Assembly: GCA_016281815.1 (NCBI GenBank)
Contig: JAEEJK010000075.1
Coordinates: 1 to 64,000, forward strand
Length of the DNA: 64,000 nucleotides
Direction of reading: 5' to 3'
Source of the DNA: Prevotella sp.
Lineage (GTDB): Bacteria; Bacteroidota; Bacteroidia; Bacteroidales; Bacteroidaceae
Position numbers and translations under genes: made by a program. Within the stretch, counting starts at the first letter, position 1, and each line of letters begins with the position of its first letter. Of the stretch, positions 54,879 to 63,307 are shown one piece after another. Below the pieces are notes generated by a model. It did not search any database. It saw nothing but the letters and a program-made list of their open reading frames with translations, and was not told the DNA's origin.

Positions 54879-55100
54879 ATGTTAAACGCATTGTTAGGAT
54901 TGGCGGCATTTGTCGCCGTGGCACTCATCGGTTGGGCCATTGCCGAACTGAAGGGAAAGACCTGTAATTACGAACAGAACGAGGACGAGAAGCGTGTTGA
55001 CGAACAACTGGCTGACGCGCTCCACAAAAACGGATTTACGGAGATGGACATCAATGATGTCGTCCGCAACATCAGCACCAAAGGCTTCGACGCTATCTAA
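54879..55100 (+). CDS. Small membrane-anchored protein, 73 aa
   Basis: A 73-residue protein with one membrane segment at the N-terminus (LLGLAAFVAVALIGWAIAEL) and a charged helical tail (EQNEDEKRVDEQLADALHKN). No family is recognised. The ATG at 54879 sits about 18 bp past the promoter -7 box, so the upstream in-frame ATG would lie before the transcription start. It shares its promoter cassette with the convergent gene ending at 55192, hinting at co-regulation. Confidence 0.65.
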   Translation: MLNALLGLAAFVAVALIGWAIAELKGKTCNYEQNEDEKRVDEQLADALHKNGFTEMDINDVVRNISTKGFDAI

Positions 55101-55191
55101 GTCTTGAACTTATACGACACAGAGGCACGGAGATACGGAGATTTTTATCTTCCTTTGTATCTCTGTGTCTTTGTGTCTCTGTGTTGTCTGC

Positions 55192-57057
55192 TTAGGGGTG
55201 CGGTTGTGCAGCAGGTGTAGGGGCGGTAGTCGGAGTCCCCGTGCCAGGCTTGATGGCATCGCTGGTGGGCAGCAGTTTCTCGGACAGTTTCTCGTAGAGC
55301 AACTGCACGTCAAGACTGTTGCGGTCGTCAGTGATCACCTGCTGGAACACCTCACGTGCTATGGGAGAGTGGATGTTGTTGGGGATGATGACATCGCTCC
55401 AAATCTTGCTCCACCACTCGTTGTTGATTACCTTGCTGCTGTAATTCTTCATCCTTATCTCGCTGATGCGCCCATTGAAGATCGTGTTGAGCACGTCCAT
55501 GTACTTGTCGCTCTTGATGGAGTCCTTGCGCCATACGTTGTTGTTCTGCAGGTAGGTACGGTCGATGCCCTCGAGTGTCACCTGGTCGCGTTCGTCGATG
55601 ATGATGCCGACATCCGAACCGTCCTCTTTGTCCATTGTGGTCACCACACCCTCTTCGCTCACGATGGGTTTCGGCTTCTCTTTCTTCTCTGTCGGGATGA
55701 ATTGTTCCATAGGCCATGGCCAATGGCGGGTCGCCAGCCAGCAGACCATGGCGTAGGCCAACAGCGAGAAGGCGACCATGGCGAGGAACTTGAACAGCCT
55801 GAGGATGTTCTTGGAGGTTTGGGTGAGTTTGCGTGGGATGTACATGCGGTAGGAACCGCCTTCTTTCTTCACCTTGTAACCCTTCACCTTCCCCTCTTTG
55901 AGTTGGTTGAAAAGCCGCTCGTTGGTGCCCACGTCGACAGAAGCCTCGATGGGCCTGCCATCGCTGAAGTCGAGAGTCACATGGGTGATGTCGTGCTGCG
56001 GTTCGGGATAGAACACATACTCCTGTTGCTTGACGATGCCCGGTGTCACCTGAATCCTCGCGTCCTTGAAGCCTTCGCCCGTGAAGGTGATGAGTCCCGC
56101 GTCGTTGATATTGTCCTCATAGACCTTGATGAGATAGCACCCATTGGCGTCGGGCATCACCTGCTCGCCATTGTAGCGGACAATGCTGCTGCGGTAATGT
56201 CTTCCGTTGTGCTTGACGAAGAATTTCAGTTCGTAGTAGAACTTGATGGTGCGCTCATCGATGCGGATGGCGTTGACCGACGAGTCGTAGTAACCATAGC
56301 GGCTGGGCTTGGCGACATCGCCTTGCACGTTGATTGTCATGGGCAGCATGCCCTCCTTGCCCTTGAGGCTGATTCGCGTGGTCTCTCCCTCTTTCACCTC
56401 ACCATATTCGTATCCCTGCGGGGAGAGAATTTTGAAGGTGCGCAGCACGAGGGTGTGGATATGCTTGCATGCCTGCGGACGCACGGGGTGCACGTTCTCG
56501 CCGACGAGGTAGATGAGGGATGTCTGTTGGAAGAATTTCTGGTCAGGGAACCGTAGCAGCGTGGCGATTTCTCCCCTCGTCTTATAGTTCATATAATAGG
56601 TGAGGGCGCTGTCTTCGTGGGGCTTGGCGACAGGTAGCGGCGCAGGTGCTCCCGGTTTGGCGTTGGCCGTCAACTGACTGTGTATGTCCTTGACGGCAGT
56701 CGCAAACTGGTTGTTCTCGCGGGGTTTTGTTGTTGATGCCGGCAGTTGGGCGTATGCCTTGGCCAAGTCGTCGAGAGCATCGAGGAGTTGGTTGCCGTCA
56801 ATGGTTTTCTGAGAGACATTCACCAGGATGGCACATTCCAAAAATCCGTCGGCGATGGCTTTGATGACGGACACCTGCATGTTCTGTCCGTCGGGATAGA
56901 TATTGATACGGTAGGCCTTGTCGGTGCTGATGTTCGCCATGTCGGCCTTGCAATTGCGCAGCCTGAAATCATAAGCAGACTCAGCGGGGTAAGCGATGAC
57001 GGGTACCAGACTTTCCTGGTTGAGTTGTTTGTTGATGTTGATGCGAATCGGTTCCAT
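55192..57057 (-). CDS. 621-aa protein with one membrane segment, unknown function
   Basis: A 621-residue protein. The first 420 residues look soluble, with VPVIAYPAESAYDFRLRNCK and beta-rich DITHVTLDFSDGRPIEASVD. One membrane helix follows at about 435-460 (LAMVAFSLLAYAMVCWLATR), then a second soluble domain and a proline/threonine-rich end. There is no signal peptide. Similar proteins in Prevotella are unannotated to my knowledge. The ATG at 57057 is preferred: upstream in-frame codons lie in the duplicated promoter region. The promoter is one of two tandem copies at 57085-57240. Confidence 0.75.
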   Translation of the reverse strand: MEPIRININKQLNQESLVPVIAYPAESAYDFRLRNCKADMANISTDKAYRINIYPDGQNMQVSVIKAIADGFLECAILVNVSQKTIDGNQLLDALDDLAKAYAQLPASTTKPRENNQFATAVKDIHSQLTANAKPGAPAPLPVAKPHEDSALTYYMNYKTRGEIATLLRFPDQKFFQQTSLIYLVGENVHPVRPQACKHIHTLVLRTFKILSPQGYEYGEVKEGETTRISLKGKEGMLPMTINVQGDVAKPSRYGYYDSSVNAIRIDERTIKFYYELKFFVKHNGRHYRSSIVRYNGEQVMPDANGCYLIKVYEDNINDAGLITFTGEGFKDARIQVTPGIVKQQEYVFYPEPQHDITHVTLDFSDGRPIEASVDVGTNERLFNQLKEGKVKGYKVKKEGGSYRMYIPRKLTQTSKNILRLFKFLAMVAFSLLAYAMVCWLATRHWPWPMEQFIPTEKKEKPKPIVSEEGVVTTMDKEDGSDVGIIIDERDQVTLEGIDRTYLQNNNVWRKDSIKSDKYMDVLNTIFNGRISEIRMKNYSSKVINNEWWSKIWSDVIIPNNIHSPIAREVFQQVITDDRNSLDVQLLYEKLSEKLLPTSDAIKPGTGTPTTAPTPAAQPHP

Positions 57058-57084
57058 TTTTGCCCAATATGAAAGATTTTCTCC

Positions 57085-57240
57085 AATCTTCTGCAAAGAT
57101 AGTGAAAGGCGAAGACAATACAAAAAGAATTCATTCTTTTTTATTGTTGAGCCGCATCCTATCTTCGACCGGAGGTCAAAGATAGTGCAAACCGAAGACA
57201 ATACAAAAAGAATTGTTTCTTTTTTATTGCCGAGCCGCAT
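57085..57240 (-). promoter_or_regulatory. Tandem duplicated promoter cassette
   Basis: On the minus strand the block ATAGGATGCGGCTC... occurs twice about 105 bp apart, each followed by TTTTTGTATTGTCTTCG and then CACTATCTTTG. TATCTTTG is a -7 box. The same block lies upstream of the 73-aa gene near 54791-54861. Either copy could start the 621-aa gene. Confidence 0.85.
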
Positions 57241-57440
57241 CCTATTCTTATATCAACACAGAGTTACAGAGACATAGAGATTATAATTGTTTGTTTTGTT
57301 GTAAGAAGAGATGATCAAAAACCGCTCCGCTTAGGAAAAAAGAAGAAAAACATTTTTGGATGCCGTTCGGTAAACGCTGCTGCTTGCGAAAAAACGCCAA
57401 GGCGTTCGCAAAAAGGGCAAAAAAGTGTGGCTTAAAAGAT
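57240..57440. repeat. Dispersed element A, copy 4
   Basis: Shares AACACAGAGTTACAGAGACA, TTGTAAGAAGAGATGATCAA, CCGCTCCGCTTAGGAAAAAA and AACGCCAAGGCGTTCGCAAA with the other copies. The hairpin here is CGCC-AA-GGCG instead of GTGCC-AA-GGCAC. Confidence 0.85.
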
Positions 57441-57512
57441 TGGTCATGAGGAATTGAATATCAGTGATTTGCTTTATGCATGTCCGAACAACTTGAAGAA
57501 GTTGAATTAAAG

Positions 57513-57699
57513 GAAAATTAGATGGACTATTAATGGCAATTATATGTTAAGAAAATTATTTACATCAATTCCCATTAATAGTCCATTTAATTTCCCATGA
57601 ATTCTTTTCGTGTCCTTTTTCGTGTCCTTTCGTGGTTCCCCTCCCTCTCCTTTGGAGAGGGCCGGGGTGAGGTTTTCTTTGGAGAGGGCCGGGGAGAGG
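57513..57699. repeat. Hairpin element B followed by REP-like repeats
   Basis: GAAAATTAGATGGACTATTA (from 57513) pairs with TAATAGTCCATTTAATTTCC (to 57595) as roughly 24-bp arms around 35 bp. TTTTCGTGTCC words follow and then two copies of the CTCTCC-TTT-GGAGAG REP-like hairpin. Element B recurs at 63103-63240 and in reversed part at 51121-51180. Confidence 0.88.
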
Positions 57700-57706
57700 T
57701 TTTTCT

Positions 57707-60700
57707 TTATCTCACCACCACCTTCTTCCCGTTGCGGATGTAGACGCCGCGGGTCGGGGTGGCTACCTTCTGGCCCTGCGTGGTGTACCAGTCACCGTCG
57801 GAGGCATCCGAACCGATGCTGTCGATGCCCGTGGCGATGCCGCTGACATCAGAGAGCAGGAAGGTGTTGGTAAAATAGTCCACCACCTGGATGTCGCTTA
57901 CGGCGACGTCACCATGGTGGCTGCCTTTCACATTCAGGCGCACTAAGTCGGTGCAGGAGTTGCCGAACGGCAGGCCGCTGGCGCCGTAGACCACCACGCG
58001 GTACTGTCCGTTGCCCAGGTCGCTGGTCTGCACGATGTGGCCGTTGCTGCGCGACGACACCATCTGCGCGCTTTCCAGTCGGCATCCCTCAGGCAGGGTA
58101 AGCATCATCTGCGAGGCCGTGTAGGAACCCGTGCCCGTGAGGTGCAGTGTCAGTTCGTTGCCCTTGGCTGTCACCGCCATCGCGTCGCTCATCGACTGGT
58201 AGGCATTGCGCGGCGCTGACTTGGGACCGCTGTTGAGCACCAATTTCACGATGCCCATCACATCGGCCACGGTGATTCTGCCGTCATTGTTGATGTCCGC
58301 GTTCCTCTCGTTGAACGTGGTCAGCGTCTTGCCCAGGACCTTGTTCACCGCCAGCATCACATCGGCCACCGTCACGTGACCGTCCTCGTTGGCGTCACCC
58401 GGGAGGCCGGCAGTGAAATATCCGCCCTTCCAGATGAAGTATCCGTCATACTGCTCGGTGCCATCGGGTGTGAAGTCGTCAGGAGTGATGAGCAAACAGG
58501 GATTCTCGGCAGAGGCCACACTCAAGAAGGCGTTGGGATTGAGATTTCCTGCAGACGCGGGGATGGTGAGTGTCTTCAGACCACTGCAAGAATACAGTAA
58601 ATAATCTGTCACAATGCCGTTATTGAATGTGAAGCTGCTCACGTCGAGGCTCGTCAGAGCGTAGCAGTCATAGAACATGGAGTTCATGTCGGTCACATTG
58701 GTCGTGTTGAAGCTGCTCACGTCGAGGCTTGTCAGCTGAGAACAGTACTGGAACATTCTCTGCATGTCAGTTACTTTGGCGGTGTTGAACCCACTCACGT
58801 CGAGGCTTGTCAAACGGGTGCACTGTGAGAACATATACCTCATGTTGGTCACTTCATCCGTCTTGAGGTTTTTGATGCCTGTGATAGTGGTGAGGTTGGT
58901 CATACCGTAGAACCAGCGATAACAGCTTGTGGGGCGCGCATCAGCGAAGGAAGCGTCGAACAACACAGTTGTCACGGAACTGCGGTTGCTATACCATTCT
59001 GGGGCATTGTTTTCTGTGTTCATATTATACACTGTGCCGGTGCGGAAGGCCTTCTGATTGTCATAGTAGAACGTCAGCGTCTTGCCGTCCGTGGAGCGCA
59101 CGGCGTATGCCTCCGTTCGGGCCATTTTGAAATATCCCCCTTTCCAGATGAAGTATCCGTCATACTGCTCGGCGCCTTCGGGTGTGAAGCCGGCGGGAGT
59201 GATGAGCAAACAAGGATTCTCGGCTGAGGCCACATCCGAGAAGGCATCGGTGGCGAGGTAGTTGGCAGACGCGGGGATGGTGAGTCGCTTCAGAGGAACT
59301 CCGATGATAAGTTGCTCTGACCGCACGATGTTATTGAAAGTGAATTTGCTCAGGTCGAGGTTCGTCAGGCTGGAGCAGTAAGCAAACATGTATCTCATGT
59401 CGGATTTGGGCGCGTTGTTGAACCCGCTCAGGTCGACGCTCTTCAGGCTGGAGCATTTATTAAACATGCGAGACATGTTGGTCACCTGATCCGTCTTGAG
59501 GTTTCCGATGCCAGTGATGGAAGTAAGGTAGGTCATATCATAGAACCAGCGATAACAGCTTGTGGGGCGCGCATCAGCGAAGGAAGCGTCGAACACCACA
59601 CTCCTCACGGAACTGCTGTTGCTATTCCATCCAGGGATTTTGTTTCCTGTGTTCAGATTATATTTTGTGCCGCGGCGCAATCCTTTCAAGTTGTCATAGT
59701 AGAATGTCAGCGTCGAACCATCAAGCACGGCGTAAGCCTCCGTGTAAGCCATTTTGAAATATCCCGCCTTCCATTCGAAGAAACCGTTTTCATCAGGCGT
59801 CGTGGCTTCATGGGGCACGAAGCCATTGGGATAGTAAAGAAAGACGGGATTATACGTTCCCACAGCTTCGAAGGCTCCTTCAGGCAGGTTATTGGAGGTG
59901 GCAGGGATGGAGAGTGCCTCCAAAGATGTATCGCCAAGGAATAAGTCCGCTGCCACACCACTATTGAAAGTGAAGCTGCTCAAGTCAAGAATCTTAATAC
60001 CACTGCAATTGTAGAACATTCGGCTTATGTCGGTCACTTTCGAGGTGTCGAACCCGCTCACGTCAATACTTGTCAGCTCGGAGCAGCCAGTGAACATGTA
60101 GCTCATATCGGTCACTTTGGACGTGTCGAAATGGCTCACGTCAATGCTCGTCAAGCTGGAGCAATCATAGAACATGGAATTCATGGTGGTCACCACATCC
60201 GTCTTAAGGTTTTTGATGCCTGTGATAGTGGTGAGGTTGGTCATACCGTAGAACCAGCGATAACAGCTTGTGGAGCGCGCATCAGCGAAGGAAGCGTCGA
60301 ACACCACAGTCATCACGGAACTGCGGTTTCTATACCATTCTGGGGCATTGTTTTCTGTGTTCATATCATACGTGGTGCCCTGCCGCGAAGCCCTCTCAGT
60401 GTCGCAGAAGAATGTCAGCGTATTGCCGTCCGTGGAGAGCACGGCGTACGCCTCCGGAAGTTCGCCATCCCATGAGAAATATCCGCCCTTCCATAGGATA
60501 TAGCCGTTGCCCTGTGTGGCTCCCTGTGGCGTGAAACCGTCGGGGCAGATGAGCGTGCAGGGATTCTCTGTGGATCCCACACCCTCGAAGGCATCCAATG
60601 CGAGGTAGTTGGCTGTGGAGTTGATGGTTAGGGTTGTAAGGCTGTAGGTATTTTTCAGAAGTCCCGTGGTATTGGTGGATGACTTGAAGGTGAAGGAGGA

Positions 60701-62503
60701 GAGGTCGGCGTATGTTCCTTCACCTTCACTACCAAGATTGGTATTTGAAAACATGTTACTCATGTCTGTCACCTTGGAGGTGTCAAAATGGGAGAGGTCC
60801 AAGTCCATGACCATACCATAAGGGAATAAATTTTGGAACATTCCGCTCATGTCGGTCACCTGGTCTGTTTTGAGGTTTTCCATTCCATCGAAATCAATAA
60901 ACAATAACGCGTCCAAATCCTTGAACCATTGCCTTGTGCTGGTGGGATGGTAGTCAGCAAAACTGCTGTCAAAACTTATTTTTATATAATGTAAATTTTT
61001 ACCTTCAACAATGCCAAGTTTTCCTCCATTTGTCGGCAATAATGTGGGGTGGTTTCTCGTTCCTCTAAGATTGTCATAATAGAACGTCACGGAGTTGGAC
61101 ATTATTTCCGAACTTGGGTCATCGGGAACATCATATCCATAAACTTGATCATAATACGCCTCCTTGGTGTTGCCTACATAAGAGAAACTGAAATATCCGC
61201 CTTTCCATAACTTATAGGCGTTTCCGAATGTGACTCCCTCTGGTATGAAGCCGTCGGGGAAGATGAGCGTGCAGGGATAGTAGGTAGAGGCCACGCCCGA
61301 GAAGGCATCTGTAGCGAGGTTGTTGGCGGTAGCGGGGACGGTCAGTCTTTTTATCTTAGTGTCTTTCAGCAATCCCGTGGTGGTGGTGTTGGGCTTGAAT
61401 GTGAAGGAGGAGAGGTTGATTTCATTGATATCATAACCAGCGTTAATATCCATCTCAGACAGCATATAACTCATGTTTGTAGCCTTGGAGGTGTCAAAAT
61501 GGGTCAAATCCAAATCCAATGCTGATGTTTGATAGAACATGTAACTCATGTCGGTCACCTCAGAGGTGTTGAGGTTCTTCAAATTATTAAACTCAACGCC
61601 GCCGGCTATGAGAGTCAGACCCTCGAACCAGTGAGAGGTGTTGGTGGGGCGGTAATCGGCAAAACTGCTGTTAAATGTGATAGTAATCTCATCATTAGAA
61701 GTCAAGCATGGGATGTTTAGTTTTCCCCCTTCCGTGGGCACCAGATTGGTATTGCTCCTTGTATCTTTTAGATTGTCGTAATAGAAATTGACATAAATAT
61801 AATAAGAACCGGTGATAGGATCATCATTGACGCTTACAGTGTAGTAGGCCTGCCTGGAATTTAAGTAAGAGGTGCTCACTACGGGACGGACATTGTGGCC
61901 CCAGTATCGATCTTGATAAGACATAAAAATGCCCCCTTCAACACCCAGATTCTCTCCGAATACCAGGTAATCTGCACGGTTGTTGAATTCGCTATTTTGC
62001 TTATCCGACCAATACCTGCCCAAACTGCCCAGAGATTGAATGGCAGTCCCGTTATTATACCCGCCACAAGGCAGGAAGATGCTGGCTCCGTTGTTAGTAA
62101 ACAGCATGCCTTTGACATCGTCGATGTATTTCATCTCATGTTGGCAGTTCTCATACAGCTCTTGCAACTGGTCATACGTCGGCATGCAGTATATGCCATT
62201 CGAATTGACGTATGCCACATCATATTCCGTGCCACTGATGTTTGAACCAATATCGGTGTTGGCGTACTGATAATTGTAGGAATTGTAGTCTTCTTTCTCT
62301 GTTGTCTCGCCCCAGGAATACCACCCGCCGAAATCTTTGGGAGTGGTGGCCCCCACGTTGCAGCACGACCATTTCGTGCCGGAGGGCAATCCGAGGTCAA
62401 TCATGTGCGGATGGTAGTCGTCGGGACAAGACTGTGCGTTTGCTCCCAGTGCTCCCGTCAATGTCAGGAGCAGGGTCAGTAGGAATAAATGTGCTTTTCT
62501 CAT
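57707..62503 (-). CDS. Large FISUMP/DUF285 surface protein with dockerin, cohesin-like domain and sorting tail
   Basis: About 1598 residues. A signal peptide (MRKAHLFLLTLLLTLTGALG) is followed by a FISUMP-like module (MIDLGLPSGTKWSCCNVGAT, GWYSWGETTEKEDYNSY). Five or more DUF285 (BspA-like, Mycoplasma lipoprotein-type) blocks follow, built on MFYDCSSLTSIDVSHFDTS. Near the end comes a dockerin (DANEDGHVTVAD, DINNDGRITVAD), then a cohesin-like domain (LHLTGTGSYTASQMMLTLPE) and the tail TRGVYIRNGKKVVVR. The ATG at 62503 gives the signal peptide; upstream codons do not. The dockerin and cohesin-like order matches the giant BspA at 29323. A -7 box TATATTTG lies at 62571-62578. Confidence 0.87.
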   Translation of the reverse strand: MRKAHLFLLTLLLTLTGALGANAQSCPDDYHPHMIDLGLPSGTKWSCCNVGATTPKDFGGWYSWGETTEKEDYNSYNYQYANTDIGSNISGTEYDVAYVNSNGIYCMPTYDQLQELYENCQHEMKYIDDVKGMLFTNNGASIFLPCGGYNNGTAIQSLGSLGRYWSDKQNSEFNNRADYLVFGENLGVEGGIFMSYQDRYWGHNVRPVVSTSYLNSRQAYYTVSVNDDPITGSYYIYVNFYYDNLKDTRSNTNLVPTEGGKLNIPCLTSNDEITITFNSSFADYRPTNTSHWFEGLTLIAGGVEFNNLKNLNTSEVTDMSYMFYQTSALDLDLTHFDTSKATNMSYMLSEMDINAGYDINEINLSSFTFKPNTTTTGLLKDTKIKRLTVPATANNLATDAFSGVASTYYPCTLIFPDGFIPEGVTFGNAYKLWKGGYFSFSYVGNTKEAYYDQVYGYDVPDDPSSEIMSNSVTFYYDNLRGTRNHPTLLPTNGGKLGIVEGKNLHYIKISFDSSFADYHPTSTRQWFKDLDALLFIDFDGMENLKTDQVTDMSGMFQNLFPYGMVMDLDLSHFDTSKVTDMSNMFSNTNLGSEGEGTYADLSSFTFKSSTNTTGLLKNTYSLTTLTINSTANYLALDAFEGVGSTENPCTLICPDGFTPQGATQGNGYILWKGGYFSWDGELPEAYAVLSTDGNTLTFFCDTERASRQGTTYDMNTENNAPEWYRNRSSVMTVVFDASFADARSTSCYRWFYGMTNLTTITGIKNLKTDVVTTMNSMFYDCSSLTSIDVSHFDTSKVTDMSYMFTGCSELTSIDVSGFDTSKVTDISRMFYNCSGIKILDLSSFTFNSGVAADLFLGDTSLEALSIPATSNNLPEGAFEAVGTYNPVFLYYPNGFVPHEATTPDENGFFEWKAGYFKMAYTEAYAVLDGSTLTFYYDNLKGLRRGTKYNLNTGNKIPGWNSNSSSVRSVVFDASFADARPTSCYRWFYDMTYLTSITGIGNLKTDQVTNMSRMFNKCSSLKSVDLSGFNNAPKSDMRYMFAYCSSLTNLDLSKFTFNNIVRSEQLIIGVPLKRLTIPASANYLATDAFSDVASAENPCLLITPAGFTPEGAEQYDGYFIWKGGYFKMARTEAYAVRSTDGKTLTFYYDNQKAFRTGTVYNMNTENNAPEWYSNRSSVTTVLFDASFADARPTSCYRWFYGMTNLTTITGIKNLKTDEVTNMRYMFSQCTRLTSLDVSGFNTAKVTDMQRMFQYCSQLTSLDVSSFNTTNVTDMNSMFYDCYALTSLDVSSFTFNNGIVTDYLLYSCSGLKTLTIPASAGNLNPNAFLSVASAENPCLLITPDDFTPDGTEQYDGYFIWKGGYFTAGLPGDANEDGHVTVADVMLAVNKVLGKTLTTFNERNADINNDGRITVADVMGIVKLVLNSGPKSAPRNAYQSMSDAMAVTAKGNELTLHLTGTGSYTASQMMLTLPEGCRLESAQMVSSRSNGHIVQTSDLGNGQYRVVVYGASGLPFGNSCTDLVRLNVKGSHHGDVAVSDIQVVDYFTNTFLLSDVSGIATGIDSIGSDASDGDWYTTQGQKVATPTRGVYIRNGKKVVVR

Positions 62504-62570
62504 TGTATTGTAGTTTTTAGTGAATTGCTTAGTATAGTATGATGAGAATCCCATGATTCTAAGTAATTCA

Positions 62571-62578
62571 CAAATATA
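62571..62578 (-). promoter_or_regulatory. -7 box of the DUF285 gene
   Basis: TATATTTG on the minus strand, about 70 bp before the ATG at 62503, matches TAnnTTTG. No TTG is at the expected -33. Confidence 0.55.
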
Positions 62579-62839
62579 GCGTTTTTTTTCGATACTTGTT
62601 TCACTTTTTAAAATCTTTTCATATATGTTAACATAGTGGTATTCCAACTTCATTCAGTGAATATCTTTTAGAGTGCCTTACGGGCAGAACCAACGGTCGA
62701 CGTGCGAAGCGGAAGTCAAATGATAAAAAATGAATAAATAAATAGTAAAAATATTTTTCTTGCCATTTTCTTAAAAATTTTTCTTAAGATTTCTCACCGA
62801 AGGTGACTACCTTTACTGTTAGCTGAATAGATTCATTTC

Positions 62840-63240
62840 AACACAGAGAAGCAGAGGTACAGAGAGTTATAAGAACTTGTTTTTGTTGTAAGAATAGATG
62901 ATCAAAAAACGCTCCGCTTAGGAAAAAGAAAGAAAAACTGTTTGGACAGGGAAGGAAAGCAGAAAAAGTGCCATGGCACTCACAAAAAGGAGAAAAAAGG
63001 ATGTATGACTTTTCAACACAAAGTTACAAAGGCACAGAGAGTTACAATTGCCATGAGTTTTTACAACACAAAGTTACAAAGGCACAGAGAAGTAAAAAAT
63101 AAAGGATAATTAAATGGACCATTATATGGCAATTATATGTTAAAATATTTACATCAATTCCCATTAATAATCCATTTAATTTTCCATTTATTTTTACGTT
63201 TTCCTTTTCGTGCCTTTTCGTGTCCTTTCGTGGTTCCTTT
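62840..63240. repeat. Element A (copy 5) and element B (copy 2)
   Basis: 62840-63010 repeats AACACAGAGAAGCAGAGGTA, TTGTAAGAATAGATGATCAA, ACGCTCCGCTTAGGAAAAAG and AAAAAGTGCCATGGCACTCA. A 63-65 kb stretch of TTACAAAGGCACAGAG words follows. From 63103, AATTAAATGGACCATTATAT and AATAATCCATTTAATTTTCC are the arms of element B, then TTTCGTGTCC words. No gene was seen in the 700 bp. Confidence 0.85.
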
Positions 63241-63273
63241 ACTACAAAAATGTCTACGAATTCAAGCATTTCG

Positions 63274-63307
63274 CCCTCCCTCTCATTTGGAGAGGGCCGG
63301 GGAGAGG
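63274..63307. repeat. REP-like hairpin at the 3' end of the phage-like gene
   Basis: CCCTCTCATTTGGAGAGGG is a third variant of the REP hairpin. On the minus strand it encodes the last residues (LSPALSK) and the TGA stop of the gene at 63283, so the element sets the end of that protein. Confidence 0.88.

Noticed and set aside
55165..56556. 463-codon plus-strand frame opposite the 621-aa gene
   Set aside because: Shadow frame; the minus-strand gene has a promoter, a membrane helix and a plausible start.
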